From the NCBI RefSeq assembly GCF_013373865.1, contig NC_050473.1, forward strand, positions 3,329,136 to 3,393,135: DNA of 64,000 bases. The letters are read 5' to 3'. The DNA is from Monomorium pharaonis (taxonomy: Eukaryota; Arthropoda; Insecta; Hymenoptera; Formicidae). Within the stretch, counting starts at the first letter, position 1, and the number at the start of each line of letters is the position of its first letter. A program made the translations under genes and the position numbers. The notes under the pieces are model-generated. The model did not search any database. It had not been told where the DNA came from and saw nothing but the letters and a program-made list of their open reading frames with translations. Positions 36,267-47,880 of this stretch are shown here, one piece after another.

Positions 36267-36595
36267 TACACGGAAAAAAGTTTGGCACTACAGAAGCACC
36301 AACTAGTGTAACAGCTGTACGAAATGAGAGTGCGCTGTTGTACTTCTCTTTGGCACGGCAGTTCTCTCAGTTTGGGAGCCCTGCTGTCCCAATCGGGAGC
36401 CCTGCTGTCCCAATCTCGCACCGCAGCATTCCTAACCTTAAAGTGCAGTGGTTGCCCCATCAGGGTGGGGAGAACAGTTCTCCCGGCGCTTAGTGCTGCC
36501 AGTTACCCAAAACTGGCACTCTGTAGTCCTAAATGCGAGGTGGCGCTGCACTACCACCTATGATGCAGCAGTAGTGCCAAACTTTTTTCCGTGTA
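36267..36595. mobile_element. MITE with perfect 25-bp terminal inverted repeats including TA
   Basis: The ends at 36267-36291 and 36571-36595 are exact reverse complements; each starts TACACGGAAAAAAGTTTGGC read inward. The outermost TA on both sides fits a TA target duplication, typical of Tc1/mariner-derived MITEs, leaving CACGG-ended repeats. The interior is unusually GC-rich for the region and contains a tandem copy of GGGAGCCCTGCTGTCCCAAT at about 36375-36415. Identical ends suggest recent activity. No transposase is encoded. Confidence 0.9.
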
Positions 36596-37262
36596 TGTTT
36601 CATTCCACGCAACGAAAACGGGCAGAAACAGACGAAGGATAAGCGGAACGTGTCCTCCAGCGAAGAGTGACCCTTATTCGATCCTGCTGAACCTTCTCGT
36701 AATCCAGTTGCGACTTTGTATCTCGATACACGTGTATATATCGTACATACATACATATATATACACGATATTTGAACCCCGTGAGACTCTAAGCACCGTC
36801 AAATTGTGTATCGCTTCACACACACATACACACACACGCACAGCTAGATGCTGTGCGTTTTTATTGAAATTGCACGTTCCAGCGCGTCGATCGGCTCTGG
36901 GATTTGCGCGATTCCATGGGCAGAAAAAGGGACGTTCTTCTCAAGTGCGAAGCGTAAGATCGCCATAACCGCGAACAACCGCGATATCTGCGAATACGCA
37001 TGTAGAACACGGACGATGACAGACACTTATGCAAATGCACAGGTGTGGAGTCGGTGCATCCTCCGCCGATAGCCGTACTAAAATTGTTAGGATATATATA
37101 TGTATAGCGTACATATATATGCAAGTATACGAGCAGCCGCGTAGACGCGCTGTATATTGCGAAGAGCTGCACACAAGACCATCTACCGATACGCCAGGAT
37201 AATTATACGCGCAGTCAAGGATCGGTATTTAGTACAACCGGCGTAATTTCGCTGTGCGTACT

Positions 37263-37264
<2 letters not shown>
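36596..37264. other. Intronic or intergenic sequence, nothing recognised
   Basis: Mixed-composition DNA with short TA/CA repeats (about 36730-36770 and 36817-36840). No exon seen. Confidence 0.4.

Positions 37265-37352
<88 letters not shown>
37265..37352. repeat. Long (AC)n microsatellite
   Basis: An uninterrupted AC run of about 88 bp, followed by shorter alternating TA/TG steps. His-Thr or Val-Cys repeats read from it are artefacts. Confidence 0.98.
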
Positions 37353-37359
<7 letters not shown>

Positions 37360-37717
37360 ATATATGTATTAATATGTATGTATATATATGCATGTACTGC
37401 GCGCACGCATATTGTGGACGCTATGTACAGTTACATTTGCATGTATGAGGGAATTATCACGTCTATCCGCATTCGCTCGATGCGTATCCGTATACACGTG
37501 TATATCTCGCGCGATAAGCAGCCAGGTATACATAACAATGTATATGCCACAGAGAATTTCCGTCAATCCCTTCGTCCAAGTTTTGATTTGAGATTTAACA
37601 ACCAAAATATTGAACGCCGAAGACTGTAGAATTCCCACTTTGGTATATCGCGGCTTCAATTTCTCTTAATGAAAGATCGATGGCCGAACTGACCGAGAGG
37701 ACTCAATAGACAAGTTG

Positions 37718-37968
37718 CATGAAAAAATTATTTTGCTGAAGTATCTAAAGATTTAGTTACATAAGTAATAGACCTGAAAATTTTGTTAAACCATTATAAT
37801 AATTATATAGGACAATCAAGCAAAAAACAAAAAAAATTTTGACAATCTGGCAAACAGTTTGAGTGCAGTATGTCCTAATATAATTATTTTGATGATGCAA
37901 TAAAATTATTTTCAGATATTTTACATCTGGCTAAATTAGATACTTTAGTAAAATTATTCTTTCCGTAT
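37718..37968. mobile_element. Palindromic MITE, family B (AAGTATCTAAA ends)
   Basis: The left end has AAATTATTTTGCTGAAGTAT and CTAAAG. The right end has AGATACTTTAGTAAAATTAT before TCTTTCCGTAT. Both arms include AATAATTATATAGGAC / GTCCTAATATAATTATT and a TTTGACAATCTGGCAAACAG centre. Related copies are at 47640-47880, 60350-60590 and 62080-62285. Confidence 0.75.
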
Positions 37969-38079
37969 ACACATGTCGCTAATTTGCTGTAACAATGAAG
38001 TAACTCCAAAATTATTTTTTTTGTCTGCAAAAAATAAAAAGAACGATTGAAGTTATTTTAAATCTTAATTATGTAACTA

Positions 38080-38530
38080 CTTGAGAGCATTGTTCATTGC
38101 ATTTTTCAAAAACTTTCTCTTAGAATATTTTGTATTCTATGTAGTATTTTACTGCAGGAAATTATAAGATTCACGTAATAAATATTTTATAAGCACTGCA
38201 ATTCATTTTGACTTAGATATAGCCTTCTTCTCATATTACTTTGTTCTCATATATTTCGATCGATTTTTACGAGTACTTAATTATTTATTTATTGTAATTT
38301 TACATTTTTATTAATGTAACGTTTTTATAATGGTTCCTTTTATATTTAATAGTTTAAAGTGCTATTAATATTATAATATTTTCTGGACAAGTTAAAATTT
38401 TTTAGAAATTTTTAGAAAGTTGTCAGAATCAGATTCAGCAGAATTCACAAGCTAACTGAAAAATTAAAAAAACATATCGTTTTTACTTGTCACTCCGGGA
38501 GCAAAAATCGACCCGTCGCTCTTTGACAAG
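38080..38530. mobile_element. Truncated copy of the family A element
   Basis: Same orientation as 21150-21540: AATATTTTGTATT, AGTATTTTACTGCAGGAAAT and TAAGATTCACG in the interior, and the right inverted end with ACTTGTCACTCCGGGAGCAA near 38490-38510. The left end is missing, and the family B element lies immediately to its left. Confidence 0.65.
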
Positions 38531-39959
38531 AATTCAATGCACTGAGTGAAAAGCTAATGATACTTTTATTTCTCTACAATCAATACAAACAAATCGTTAC
38601 ATCAAAAACCACAGTTAAGAATAATATTACAAAACTTTAGTTATTGAAAGTACTCAAGCTAGAAAACTTTATATCATGAGTTATGTTGTTATTGCAACAA
38701 ATAAAGTGATATGATTAAGTAGAAACGCGAAGCACAGAAAGATCAAGTAAACGAGAGCAATCAGACAACTTGCTTCAACGTGTCTCACTATCTTCTCAGA
38801 AACAATTGTTCATTCTCGTTTGCGTTTGTTTACTCACTGGTCTGATCTGCATTTGTGTATTCGCATTGAACGCAGGAAACAAAAATGCAACCGCATCGCC
38901 CCAATTGCCACGAATCTATGAACGATTATGTCTAGGAGGATATGTCTATGCTACGCGTATAACCGAGAGAGATCGCGTATCCAGGTACAGATATAGAGAT
39001 GCGACGGCCGGTAGGAGAAATTTACGCGGCCGCCGGTCGCGTAATTAGCCTAAATCACAGGCGGCGTTCCGCCAAGGGGATGGCTCCTGGACACGACATC
39101 TGCATAGCACGTGTCTTGTTACCGCGACATCTCATGAGGGCTCGAAAGAGGGGATGGGGGGGGGTGCGTTTAGCAGGTCCTCCCTCGTCTTTGCGAGCGT
39201 CGTAAGGTAAGGAAGGACTTGTCGAGCATACTAATTAGACGTTGATACGCGAAATGCGCGATACTTTTCTGACACTCTTGCGCGCTAAAGATCTCGTTCT
39301 AATAACACGGCGGTCCGTCGAAGGCATCGTTCGCGCACCACTGGTTTTTATCGAGCGATTGGAGCTTCGACAGGAAGGGAGTCTCTCGCGAGGTGAGGAA
39401 CTACTTCTCCCTCGATTTGTATTCGGGCGTGCGTTCCGGCCTGAGATCCTTCCGGTGTCCGGAGGTTCACGCCTGGTGAAAGCACGACCGAGCAAGATTG
39501 CGAGAACGTAGACACGCACGGCACGAAACGGGACGGATGTAATAGAGGCCGCGTTTTGAAAAATCGATAATCGCACCGAGACTCTCGGAATACCGATGTC
39601 GCTACGAGCTCTTACAATTAAGCCCGGTTAATGATATGACCGATATTAACGAGTAATTCGTGGAAGCCAATAAACCGAAGGAGCCCATAAAATAGAATAT
39701 TTAGATCGGACTTACACTGAGGCATATTATTCCTGTGCATAGTATGTATTTGAGATATTAATATATTCAACTATAAACTTATATTCTATCGTATTATTTT
39801 TGTTCTCTTTTCCTTTAACTTTATTTTCGTGCAAAATATTTGTATGTTCTCTGTAATAATTTTCTGAGTGTTTAACATGAGTTTTGTTTCATCAACGCTT
39901 TCAAAAAGTCGTTGTTGATATTAAAAAAACAATCTATTTTTTATTAAATTCGTATTTCT
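38531..39959. other. No gene recognised; GC-rich island
   Basis: A CpG-rich block at about 39000-39580 includes open frames of up to 113 codons on both strands that are arginine/serine-rich and look compositional. It could be regulatory DNA of mastermind. Confidence 0.4.
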
Positions 39960-40480
39960 GAAATACAGAAAAAATTAGCATCAAATTAACAATCATTGGC
40001 TCATGTATAAGAATATAAAATTTTAAACATTAGAACCGCCGATGGCCAATTTGATCACTTTTTATTCTTTTTTTTAGTTAATTGAGAATTATTTTAATAT
40101 TATTTGTATCATTAGAGTTATATTCACTTATTTTCAAAATATTGTGTACTATATAATACAAAAAAATTAAAAAAATAGCAAAATGGCACTAACTTTTAGT
40201 GTTAAAAAATTTGCTAATCTTAAACAGATTATAATATAAATATAATATGATAGAAAATAATAATATATATCTTCAAGCCAAGACTTAAAAATTTGTATAC
40301 TATTATTATTAAAACAATCGTGCTATGCTCTGTTTACATAACTATTATAATACTGAAAAATAAAAATATGATATTTTGTTAAAGTTTAAGATTATCAAAG
40401 TTCTTAAGAAAAAGTTTATATTCTTACTTGTATATTATGAGACAATGATTGCTGATTTGATTTTAACTTCTCTTTTGTGG
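39960..40480. mobile_element. MITE, family C (TTAGCATCAAATTA ends)
   Basis: The left end (AAAAAATTAGCATCAAATTA, then ACAATCATTGGCTCATGTAT and AAGAATATAAA) is mirrored on the right (TTTATATTCTTACTTGTATA, TTATGAGACAATGATTGCTG, ATTTGATTTT). The centre is AT-rich without a coding frame. A one-ended fragment lies at 13140-13205 and another copy at 60015-60345. Confidence 0.75.
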
Positions 40481-41251
40481 AGAGTTGGAGACTTTGCAAA
40501 TTAGATTTACATTGTTCAATAAATTTTTTACTGTGTACATAGCGTATTCTTTTCAATAATATCATTTCAATAATATTCAATAATAAATTTAAGTCTAAAC
40601 CCTAAAATATTACATCTTCAATTACATTGTTGTTATTAATCGATTAGTTGTTACGGCCACTGCACTGATATAACTTTCCGACGCGTTGACTCACCTGCGT
40701 CACAATAAACTAAACTTAAACGAGATTTATGACAAGTTAAATGCAATATCATATTATACGAATAATTGAATAATTTCGTAGTTCCGTGCAACGCCCCTTT
40801 AAGTATTTACGTGATTTCGATTAATAATCATTAACTCCCTCACATTTCGGACTTTTTTTTTTACAGAGCGTGCGATTATTCATCTTATCTATGAAATCTT
40901 TTTCCTCAATCATTGCCACGCGACCCTAAAAAAACCTTACGCGAGACGGCAAACTGGTTACACCTGTAATCTAATATTCATATAGAGAATAAAAGAGCTG
41001 TACTATTTCATCATCTGTCTGCGGTGCTGTTGATTGATGACTCTATTTGAAACGCTCACCGCAAAAAGTGGTCTAACTGCTAAAACTGCTTTCTATTTTA
41101 AAGCGCGTGCACTTGATGATTTCCTAAGTTAAATTATTAATTTCAATTTTAAATTAAATAAAATTTGACTTTTATTAAGCTATAACAATATAATTGTTAT
41201 ATACACTAGTGATTAATTATAATAATAAAAATTTTACAATTATATATAATA

Positions 41252-41295
<44 letters not shown>

Positions 41296-42642
41296 TGTCT
41301 CTCCTTACATATTCTCTCTAGGATGGAGATTCTTAAAATATAAGGCGCTGATTTTTTCTGTAAGTGATGAAAAACTTTTCATCCAAAACTAAATTTTGAT
41401 ATAACACCAAAAAAAATTATCAATAGAAATAAAAAATAAATGTATTTTTTGCAATCTTTATACTTCATATATATTTTAAGAAATATCTAAAATTATATTC
41501 AATAAAAAATTAAAAAGTAGGATTAAAATTGTATAAATAAATAGCAAATTTATTCCTTCTCTCTTCTCCATAATCCTTAAAGCTAAACAGATCGCGATTG
41601 TTTGTAAAAAAAAAAGATTAATTTCCACAAAAGTTTGAGAGAAATCCGGTTCTAGGATTCTACTAATACTCTGGAATAGACGAAGATGACTCGACAAACC
41701 CGGTATATTTTGTGCACGGCTATCGGACATGACGAGAAACAAGAGATGTGCACGAGGATCAAACGTTCAAGAAGAAAATCTTCTCCACGCGATGCACCGC
41801 GGGTAGATAGAAGCGCACGTTTAATGCGACAACAAGTTACCGCGTCGTCATTAGCATACTGCGTACAGGGCCATCGCACTGCCATGGCACTCGATACCGC
41901 TTGGACGATGTGCTACGACGCGCGACGTACGTGCCCGCCCGATGTCGTGTCGCGCCGCAGCGCGCACGAGAAATCGCATTGTGATTAATATCGCGATGCT
42001 GTAATCGCTAATCATAGCGCATGCGTCTGAGGTGCTCACTCGCGGCACGACAAAGCCCAGAAAAACCGATACCATTTCGTAGATTCGACTGGAATGAAAT
42101 AATAGTACACTGATAGAACACTTTTTCCAGTGTATGATTATGCAAGGCTTTTTAAAAATTATATCATTGTAATTGTCAAGCATTTCTGTCTTTTACTTAA
42201 TGTATTAAATATAAAAGTCATAAGTGATCAAAAGTCCAAGTCCAACTAAGAAGAAAGGTAAAGAAAATCAAGGGAATACATGCGAATACACGTTGCAACA
42301 GCTTGGAGAAACCACTGATAGTTTTTACCGGGTGCAACGCACCGAGAGGTTCGCGAGTACTGCGTTGCAGCGCGACGGCAGTGCTGCGCGGGAATGGCAT
42401 TCTGATGAGTGACCTTGAGATGGACACCTCACGACGGACAGAGAGAGGTCTCGCCTCTCTCGCTGAAAGGAGAGACCGAGGCCTGCATCGCGGTAAATCG
42501 CGCGCGTTATACCTACGGCGTGGCTTATCCCGCGGATTACGACGGCGGCGGTGCCGCCGCTGCCGCCGCCACTTCGTGGAACGGTACGCAATTGCGTAGC
42601 GAGAGGAGTACGCCCTGGCAACGGGGTGTACTGCCCAGCCCT

Positions 42643-42648
<6 letters not shown>
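40481..42648. other. No gene recognised
   Basis: AT-rich DNA to about 41640, then CpG-rich islands at 41690-42050 and 42310-42640. A frame through 42490-42600 reads YTYGVAYPADYDGGG followed by Ala, which is mildly protein-like. However, it runs straight into a CT microsatellite, and no splice structure supports it. Confidence 0.4.
41259..41289. repeat. (AT)n microsatellite
   Basis: An AT run of about 31 bp. Confidence 0.96.
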
Positions 42649-42677
<29 letters not shown>

Positions 42678-42778
42678 CTCTCTTCTCTCCTCTCTCTCTC
42701 CTCCTCTCTCTCTCTCTGCTCTCTCTCCTCTTCTTCTTCTTCTCTATCTCTCTCTTTTCTCATCTCATCTCTCTCTCG
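42649..42778. repeat. Compound CT-rich tract
   Basis: Interrupted (CT)n and CTCCT/TTCTT sequence over about 130 bp. It gives Leu-Ser repeats in overlapping frames, which I do not regard as proteins. Confidence 0.95.
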
Positions 42779-43569
42779 CCGTCTCTTACTCCCTTAATTT
42801 CAAGATTCCTATACTTCGCAGATTCATTCTAACTCTTCGTCTCCCCTTTATCTCTTCCTCTCCCAACTCTCACCGAGAGCCGCGACCCCTCCTTGCTGCC
42901 TCTTCCAATTTTCCCGCTCTTCATCTTACCACCCATTTCTTTGCCTCCCAGCTCCGGCTGCCTCTCGTTGTATTTTCCAGTACACATGTGCGATGTTTGT
43001 TAAACGGGCCAACCCGCGGCGCCCGCCACTCACCTACCACCCCATCGCCCGCCGCGAACCGACCGTCGGTGACAAAGCCCGATGTTTCCATCGGCACTGG
43101 GGTCGTCCCGATGCGATCGAGCGACGACTCATTGCTCGTCCACCGTATACCGCCATCCGCCACGCCCAAGCCTCAGCTTCATCGCCTCACATTCCTTGGT
43201 GACGCTCGATATTCGTCACTCCTACTAACGCGCAATCGACGACTACCAACCAGGCCGACCTGCTCGCGGTCGTCGGGTGCGTGGGGTGTTCAGTCGTGCC
43301 GGGTGTGGGCGGTAGGCGGAAGTTGGTGGGAGTGCGCGGAATCTGGGGTGGGGGGGGGGGGTGGGACCGATGAGGTAGGGGGGGTGTGCTGATCCGTGGG
43401 TTGGGGAGGGGGTGGGGGCCTTGGGCTTCTCACGCTCGGGGCCTATTGTTGTTCAACATAGAGAGAGTGCTTAGGCCGGCTCGGCGCCTCGCGTCTGCGG
43501 CTGGATACTTGTTAGTCGAATCGTGCGGACGCGAGGCAAGGTCATACGTTACCTACTCTTTTAACGGGT

Positions 43570-46057
43570 TGCGGTGGGTCGTCTTGTGTCTTTTTTTCAA
43601 CAACCTCCCCCGAATTATCCCCACCTCACCCCCAACTTGGGCGTCTGGCCATCTGTCTTTGTGGCCCCTCGTCTTCATACACTGTCCCGTTTTTTTTGTT
43701 AGATCTATTATTTTGTTCTCTCTCATTACTGTTCGTGGTGTTCCTTTCTTTACTGTTTGCGTGTTTGGGGGGGTTTGGTGGTTTTTGCTTCTGTTGCGTA
43801 TTTGGTTGTTTTCGGTGTGTGATGTTTTGCAGGGTTGAGCAAACACGTTGAGTTGTTTTTTAATGTTAGTTTCATAGACTATAAATACGGTGTGTTTGGT
43901 GTGTTTGCGTGGGTTTTAGTAATTTCTGGCGGGCGGTTTTGATGAATTGTGCTGTGTCAGTGTTCGTTTGTTGACTTGTAGGGGGACGTGTATTGTTCTG
44001 TTTGGTGGTGTGTATTCCGTTTCATGTGAGTGTGTTTGTGTGTCGTTTTTAGGATTATCTTTACAGTTGGAGTGTTTTAAGTGATTGTACTTAGTGTGAT
44101 GGTTGAAATGGGTGGTCAGTATGTGGTCGGTTTCATTGGTGCTACACACGGTGTCGTGTACCTTTTGGGTTGTATTTGTCTGCGAAGCTGTTAGTGGTGC
44201 GTTGTCTCGTTGTGAAGTATGTGTGGTGATTTCTCTAGACAACTACCTTAGTCATGTTTGTGGATGCGTTTTTGTTTTTATCAATGTGTCACGTGTTTTC
44301 ACCTTAGTTTGGCCAGCTTGGTTGTCAAGTCCCTTTTAAACAGTGGCTGCCAATTGAGGCAATCAGACCAAGATGGGCTGCACATTGAAGCAGACAACGT
44401 GTACGTCTGGCAGGTGTTCCCGTACACGGGGTCGCATCGTAGGTGGTGCGGTCTCCGGTGACAATTTTTGGCGTGTGTCTTCGACTGTGAAAACGGGAGG
44501 TAGAGCTTGTGCTGATGTGCGAGTGCTCAGTCTGTCTGGAGTGGGTGGGATCCGGGAATCGAGAGGCCCTGCCAGTTTCTACAGATATGAGTGTGGGAGG
44601 AGTTGCTCTTTTTGCTGGGTGGTAGGTTCTGTAGGGGGGGGGTTTGTGAGCACCAAGATTTGGCAGTGGTGTGTGGGGGCGTGATAGCTGCGATGGCACA
44701 TTCTCAAGTGTTGCGTAATCCCCTGTGAAACGTGCTCAAGGCCCCCGAAACACTTCGGGTAGGACTATAGCGCAGAAACCCCTAACAACCAGGCTGAAGC
44801 CACGACGATCGAACCAAAGAAACCCGCTTCAACCAACCCCCACACTCACCCCCACCAGACCAACATAACGGAACGTCAAAGAGTCATGAAGAGAAGACCA
44901 GAGCACGCCCGATCTCGAAAAACAAAAAGACGGACAAGGTAGAGGACTGTGGCTGACAGCCGTGTGGACTCGGATCGGGGATGGGAAGGAACAAAACCGT
45001 CCGGACTCTGATGGGTGAGAAGGGGGGGGGGTTCAAATCAGAGGCGGACAAGAGAGAGGGTGCGGTCGTAATGAAGAACAAGATTCACAAAGTAGGCAAC
45101 ACGCATAAGTCCATGGGAGAGGTATCGAATAGAGGAGAACACCTAAAAAGCTCACGGATATCCCATCTCAGGTGCGTACTGCATCTGGAAACTACTGTAT
45201 AGATCGGAAACATGGAACTAAACGAGATCATAAAGCGGGAACGGCAGCCGTCCCCCACCCCACAACTTGACCTCCACTGAGGAAGGTTCGCCCGTTATGT
45301 GATCTACAGGGATACCGCAGTGGGAGGGCTTGAAGTGGCGGATGGGATGCCAGCGTTGTGGCTCGAGATTAGTCTTAATGTGTGGGTCATATTTAAGGGG
45401 TATACTAAGGACGTAGTATGGCAGAACGAAGTAGGGCAGCAGAGGGGACGCGGCGGGAAGGGAAAAAGCCCGGGAGAGGCCGCCCAAACGCGGTAAACGG
45501 ACAGCGCCGTGTGCGAAGAGGGCAGCCAAGGGAACGAGGGGGGAGGGGGTCGGGGAAGAGCGCGGGGGCAAAGTGCAGCGGCCGGGGAAGAGCGGTAAAA
45601 GAAGTAGGCGCTGGGGTTTGTCTGGCGAGGAAGAGCGGTTCGGGGGGGGGCAAGGGAGTGGCTTGGGGTGAACGGTTCGCGTGCTCCGCAAACGAAGCCG
45701 AGGGGCTCGCAGCACAGCAAGCGGGGCGTGCACGCGTGGGCGCAGACCGATGGGGACGGCAGAGTGCGCGAACAAGATGAGATCGCCCAGGAAGGCGGCA
45801 GACGGAGTCCCACCGTGAGGAGCGCGAGAAGCGCGGGAGAAAACCAGGGGGCGGACGGACAGGGGCGAACGAAACGAAACGGCGGGGCAAGCAGCCGACA
45901 GAAGCGAAAAGGGAGAGCGGGCTGGACGCAGAACGGAAAAAGAAGGGGAGGAGGACCGGAAAAGAGGAGATAAGGGCTAAAATGAGGGTAGAAGGGCAAA
46001 CCTGTGTTGCAGTAGGGGCCATTATGGAACAGGTCGCGTTCATACTGAGGGGGCAGA
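43570..46057. other. Compositionally aberrant block inside the left arm
   Basis: The corresponding right-arm stretch (about 62115-63470) is ordinary insect DNA with a MITE, but here similarity vanishes. The sequence is G/T-rich at about 43570-44340, C/A-rich at about 44740-44880 and purine-rich at about 45410-45980. Runs such as GGGGGGGG appear repeatedly. It contains long open frames on both strands with no family resemblance. It has no features of a gene and looks like poor consensus sequence. Confidence 0.6.
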
Positions 46058-47639
46058 GTCCAATGAAATTAGGGTCAAGCGGGAGCTACGACGACAAAAT
46101 TTTTAGATATCGGCAACAAAACCGATTTTTTCCGCTTAATAAATATTCAGGGGGGAGTTTAATAGGTAGTCATAGCCAAATATATAATAATATGTACTAG
46201 GTAATCCCGTTAGGTAACCACTTTAGAGTAACCATTGATTACTGACTAGGATTAGTGTTAGGTTACCTAATTAATATAATTATTAAATTTTATTATTTAT
46301 GGTTATATTTCAAACTTAATAATGAATTTGGTATGTCATCAAGCTCATTATTAATTGCCAAATTTGTTTGTTAAGTGTTGCAAAAAATCAACATCTCTCG
46401 ATTGACCCGCGAAGAACGAAGTGACAGTGAATGATTTACTTCCGTGAAAATATATAACATCGGCATATTCTCGCGAGGGTGCTGAATACCCATTTGCGTT
46501 TATTTGCCTTACAAAAACTCCTGTTACTTCCATAAATCTCGTGACTCTCCTCCCTCTCTGAGGGAGCAGATTTCGCAAATCCATGTCACAATCTTTGCTC
46601 CATCTCCTTCTTCCCTTCGATCGTTTCGCAATTCCACACAATTTTTCTTAACCGGTTCAAATTCAAGTTCATGGAATATGTCGAGGCCGATGTCGTCCTT
46701 CGAATTTCTGATCTCGGTTCGTTGCCTCCGTAAGGGGAGAAAGTCGGACACGGGGGGAAGACTCAGTAGTACCACATCACATCGTCAGACGTAACAACCT
46801 CCCTTCAATGGTATACGCCAACTGGAATGTATAAAGCTTTGAGAAACCCGTCGTCAGATCTTTTTATTATGTATTATCTTCCGACCACGACGCATCTCTT
46901 AATCAACACCGTCAAGGCATTTGTATATCGCGTGAAAACATAGAAACATTATAAGGTGCGCAAAAATATGATAAAAGCAGACGGATCGTTATTATAATTT
47001 CTTATCGGCAGTAAATCAATATAAAACTGCAAAATTAATATAAAACGAAATTAAGCGGAGGTGAGTGGTCCCCCCCTAACGACATCTCGAGTTAATTCTG
47101 AAACGGAGGCCTGGATCGATACTGAGGCGCTTCGTGGTATTCCCAGGCCACCTGGACTCCTAAAAACTGGATACTCCTCTAAGATCTCCATGTGAGGGTG
47201 CGTGGTCACGTGACTGCGACGTGTGACGGGGCCTTGTAAAGGCGAGGAGGGTGGATACAGAATTTGCCGTGAAGAATTTTGAAGGCGCGCACGGCGACTA
47301 CTACCACCCACACCACCAACCACAACCATCGTCGTCACTACCTTGAGCTACGTCTCCACGCCCATAATTTCTTGGTTCTTTCTTCACCGCCTTCTGATGC
47401 CCTCTTCTCTTTCGTTCTGTCAAAGCTTTTCTGTCGCCGTTTCCCCCCGATCCCGCCCCGCTGTCTCCCGTCGAGCTTGTCGCCCCAGTAACGACCTTCC
47501 GCTTTCGCTTCTTCTCACCGGGGCGCTCGAACCATCGGCTTGTTGCTCGTTCTAGTACCGTAAGTCGGGCCATAGGCGTACTTACCAAAGATTCGGATTC
47601 AACAATTCATATAAGAAGAAACGGAAAGAATCGCTTTGG

Positions 47640-47880
47640 CTAAAGGCATCGTAAAAACTAAATCAGATCCAGAAAAGAATTTTTTGTCCAGTCTGTGTCA
47701 AAATAAGTATGTAGGACTCGCTCAAACTAATTTGCATATAATGTTAAAAATTTTTGTGTAATATTGCCTCATCTGCTTAAGCGATCTACATATTAATTTT
47801 AACTAGGTCCAAACAAATTAATTTTCTGATTTCATTAATTCTTAGATACTTCAGAACTCATATATAAAAAAAAAATTATA
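47640..47880. mobile_element. Family B MITE copy within the left arm
   Basis: Contains GTAGGACTCGCTCAAACTAA and TTAGATACTTCAGAACTCAT. It is the mirror counterpart of the copy at 60350-60590, so it was part of the segment before it was duplicated. Confidence 0.65.

Noticed and set aside
37254..37448. His-Thr and Val-Cys repeat proteins
   Set aside because: Translations of the (AC)n microsatellite.
42106..42134. TACACTG...CAGTGTA inverted pair resembling MITE ends
   Set aside because: Only seven base pairs of stem with a 15-base loop; too short to distinguish from chance.
42409..43392. A 327-codon open frame on the plus strand
   Set aside because: Most of it is Leu-Ser translation of a CT-rich tract, and it runs into the noisy left arm. 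There is no family resemblance, and other frames are open over the same bases.
45218..46043. Several overlapping 185-231 codon open frames on the minus strand
   Set aside because: They come from the purine-rich skew on the plus strand, which depletes stops. Three frames are open at once, and the block appears to be corrupt consensus sequence.
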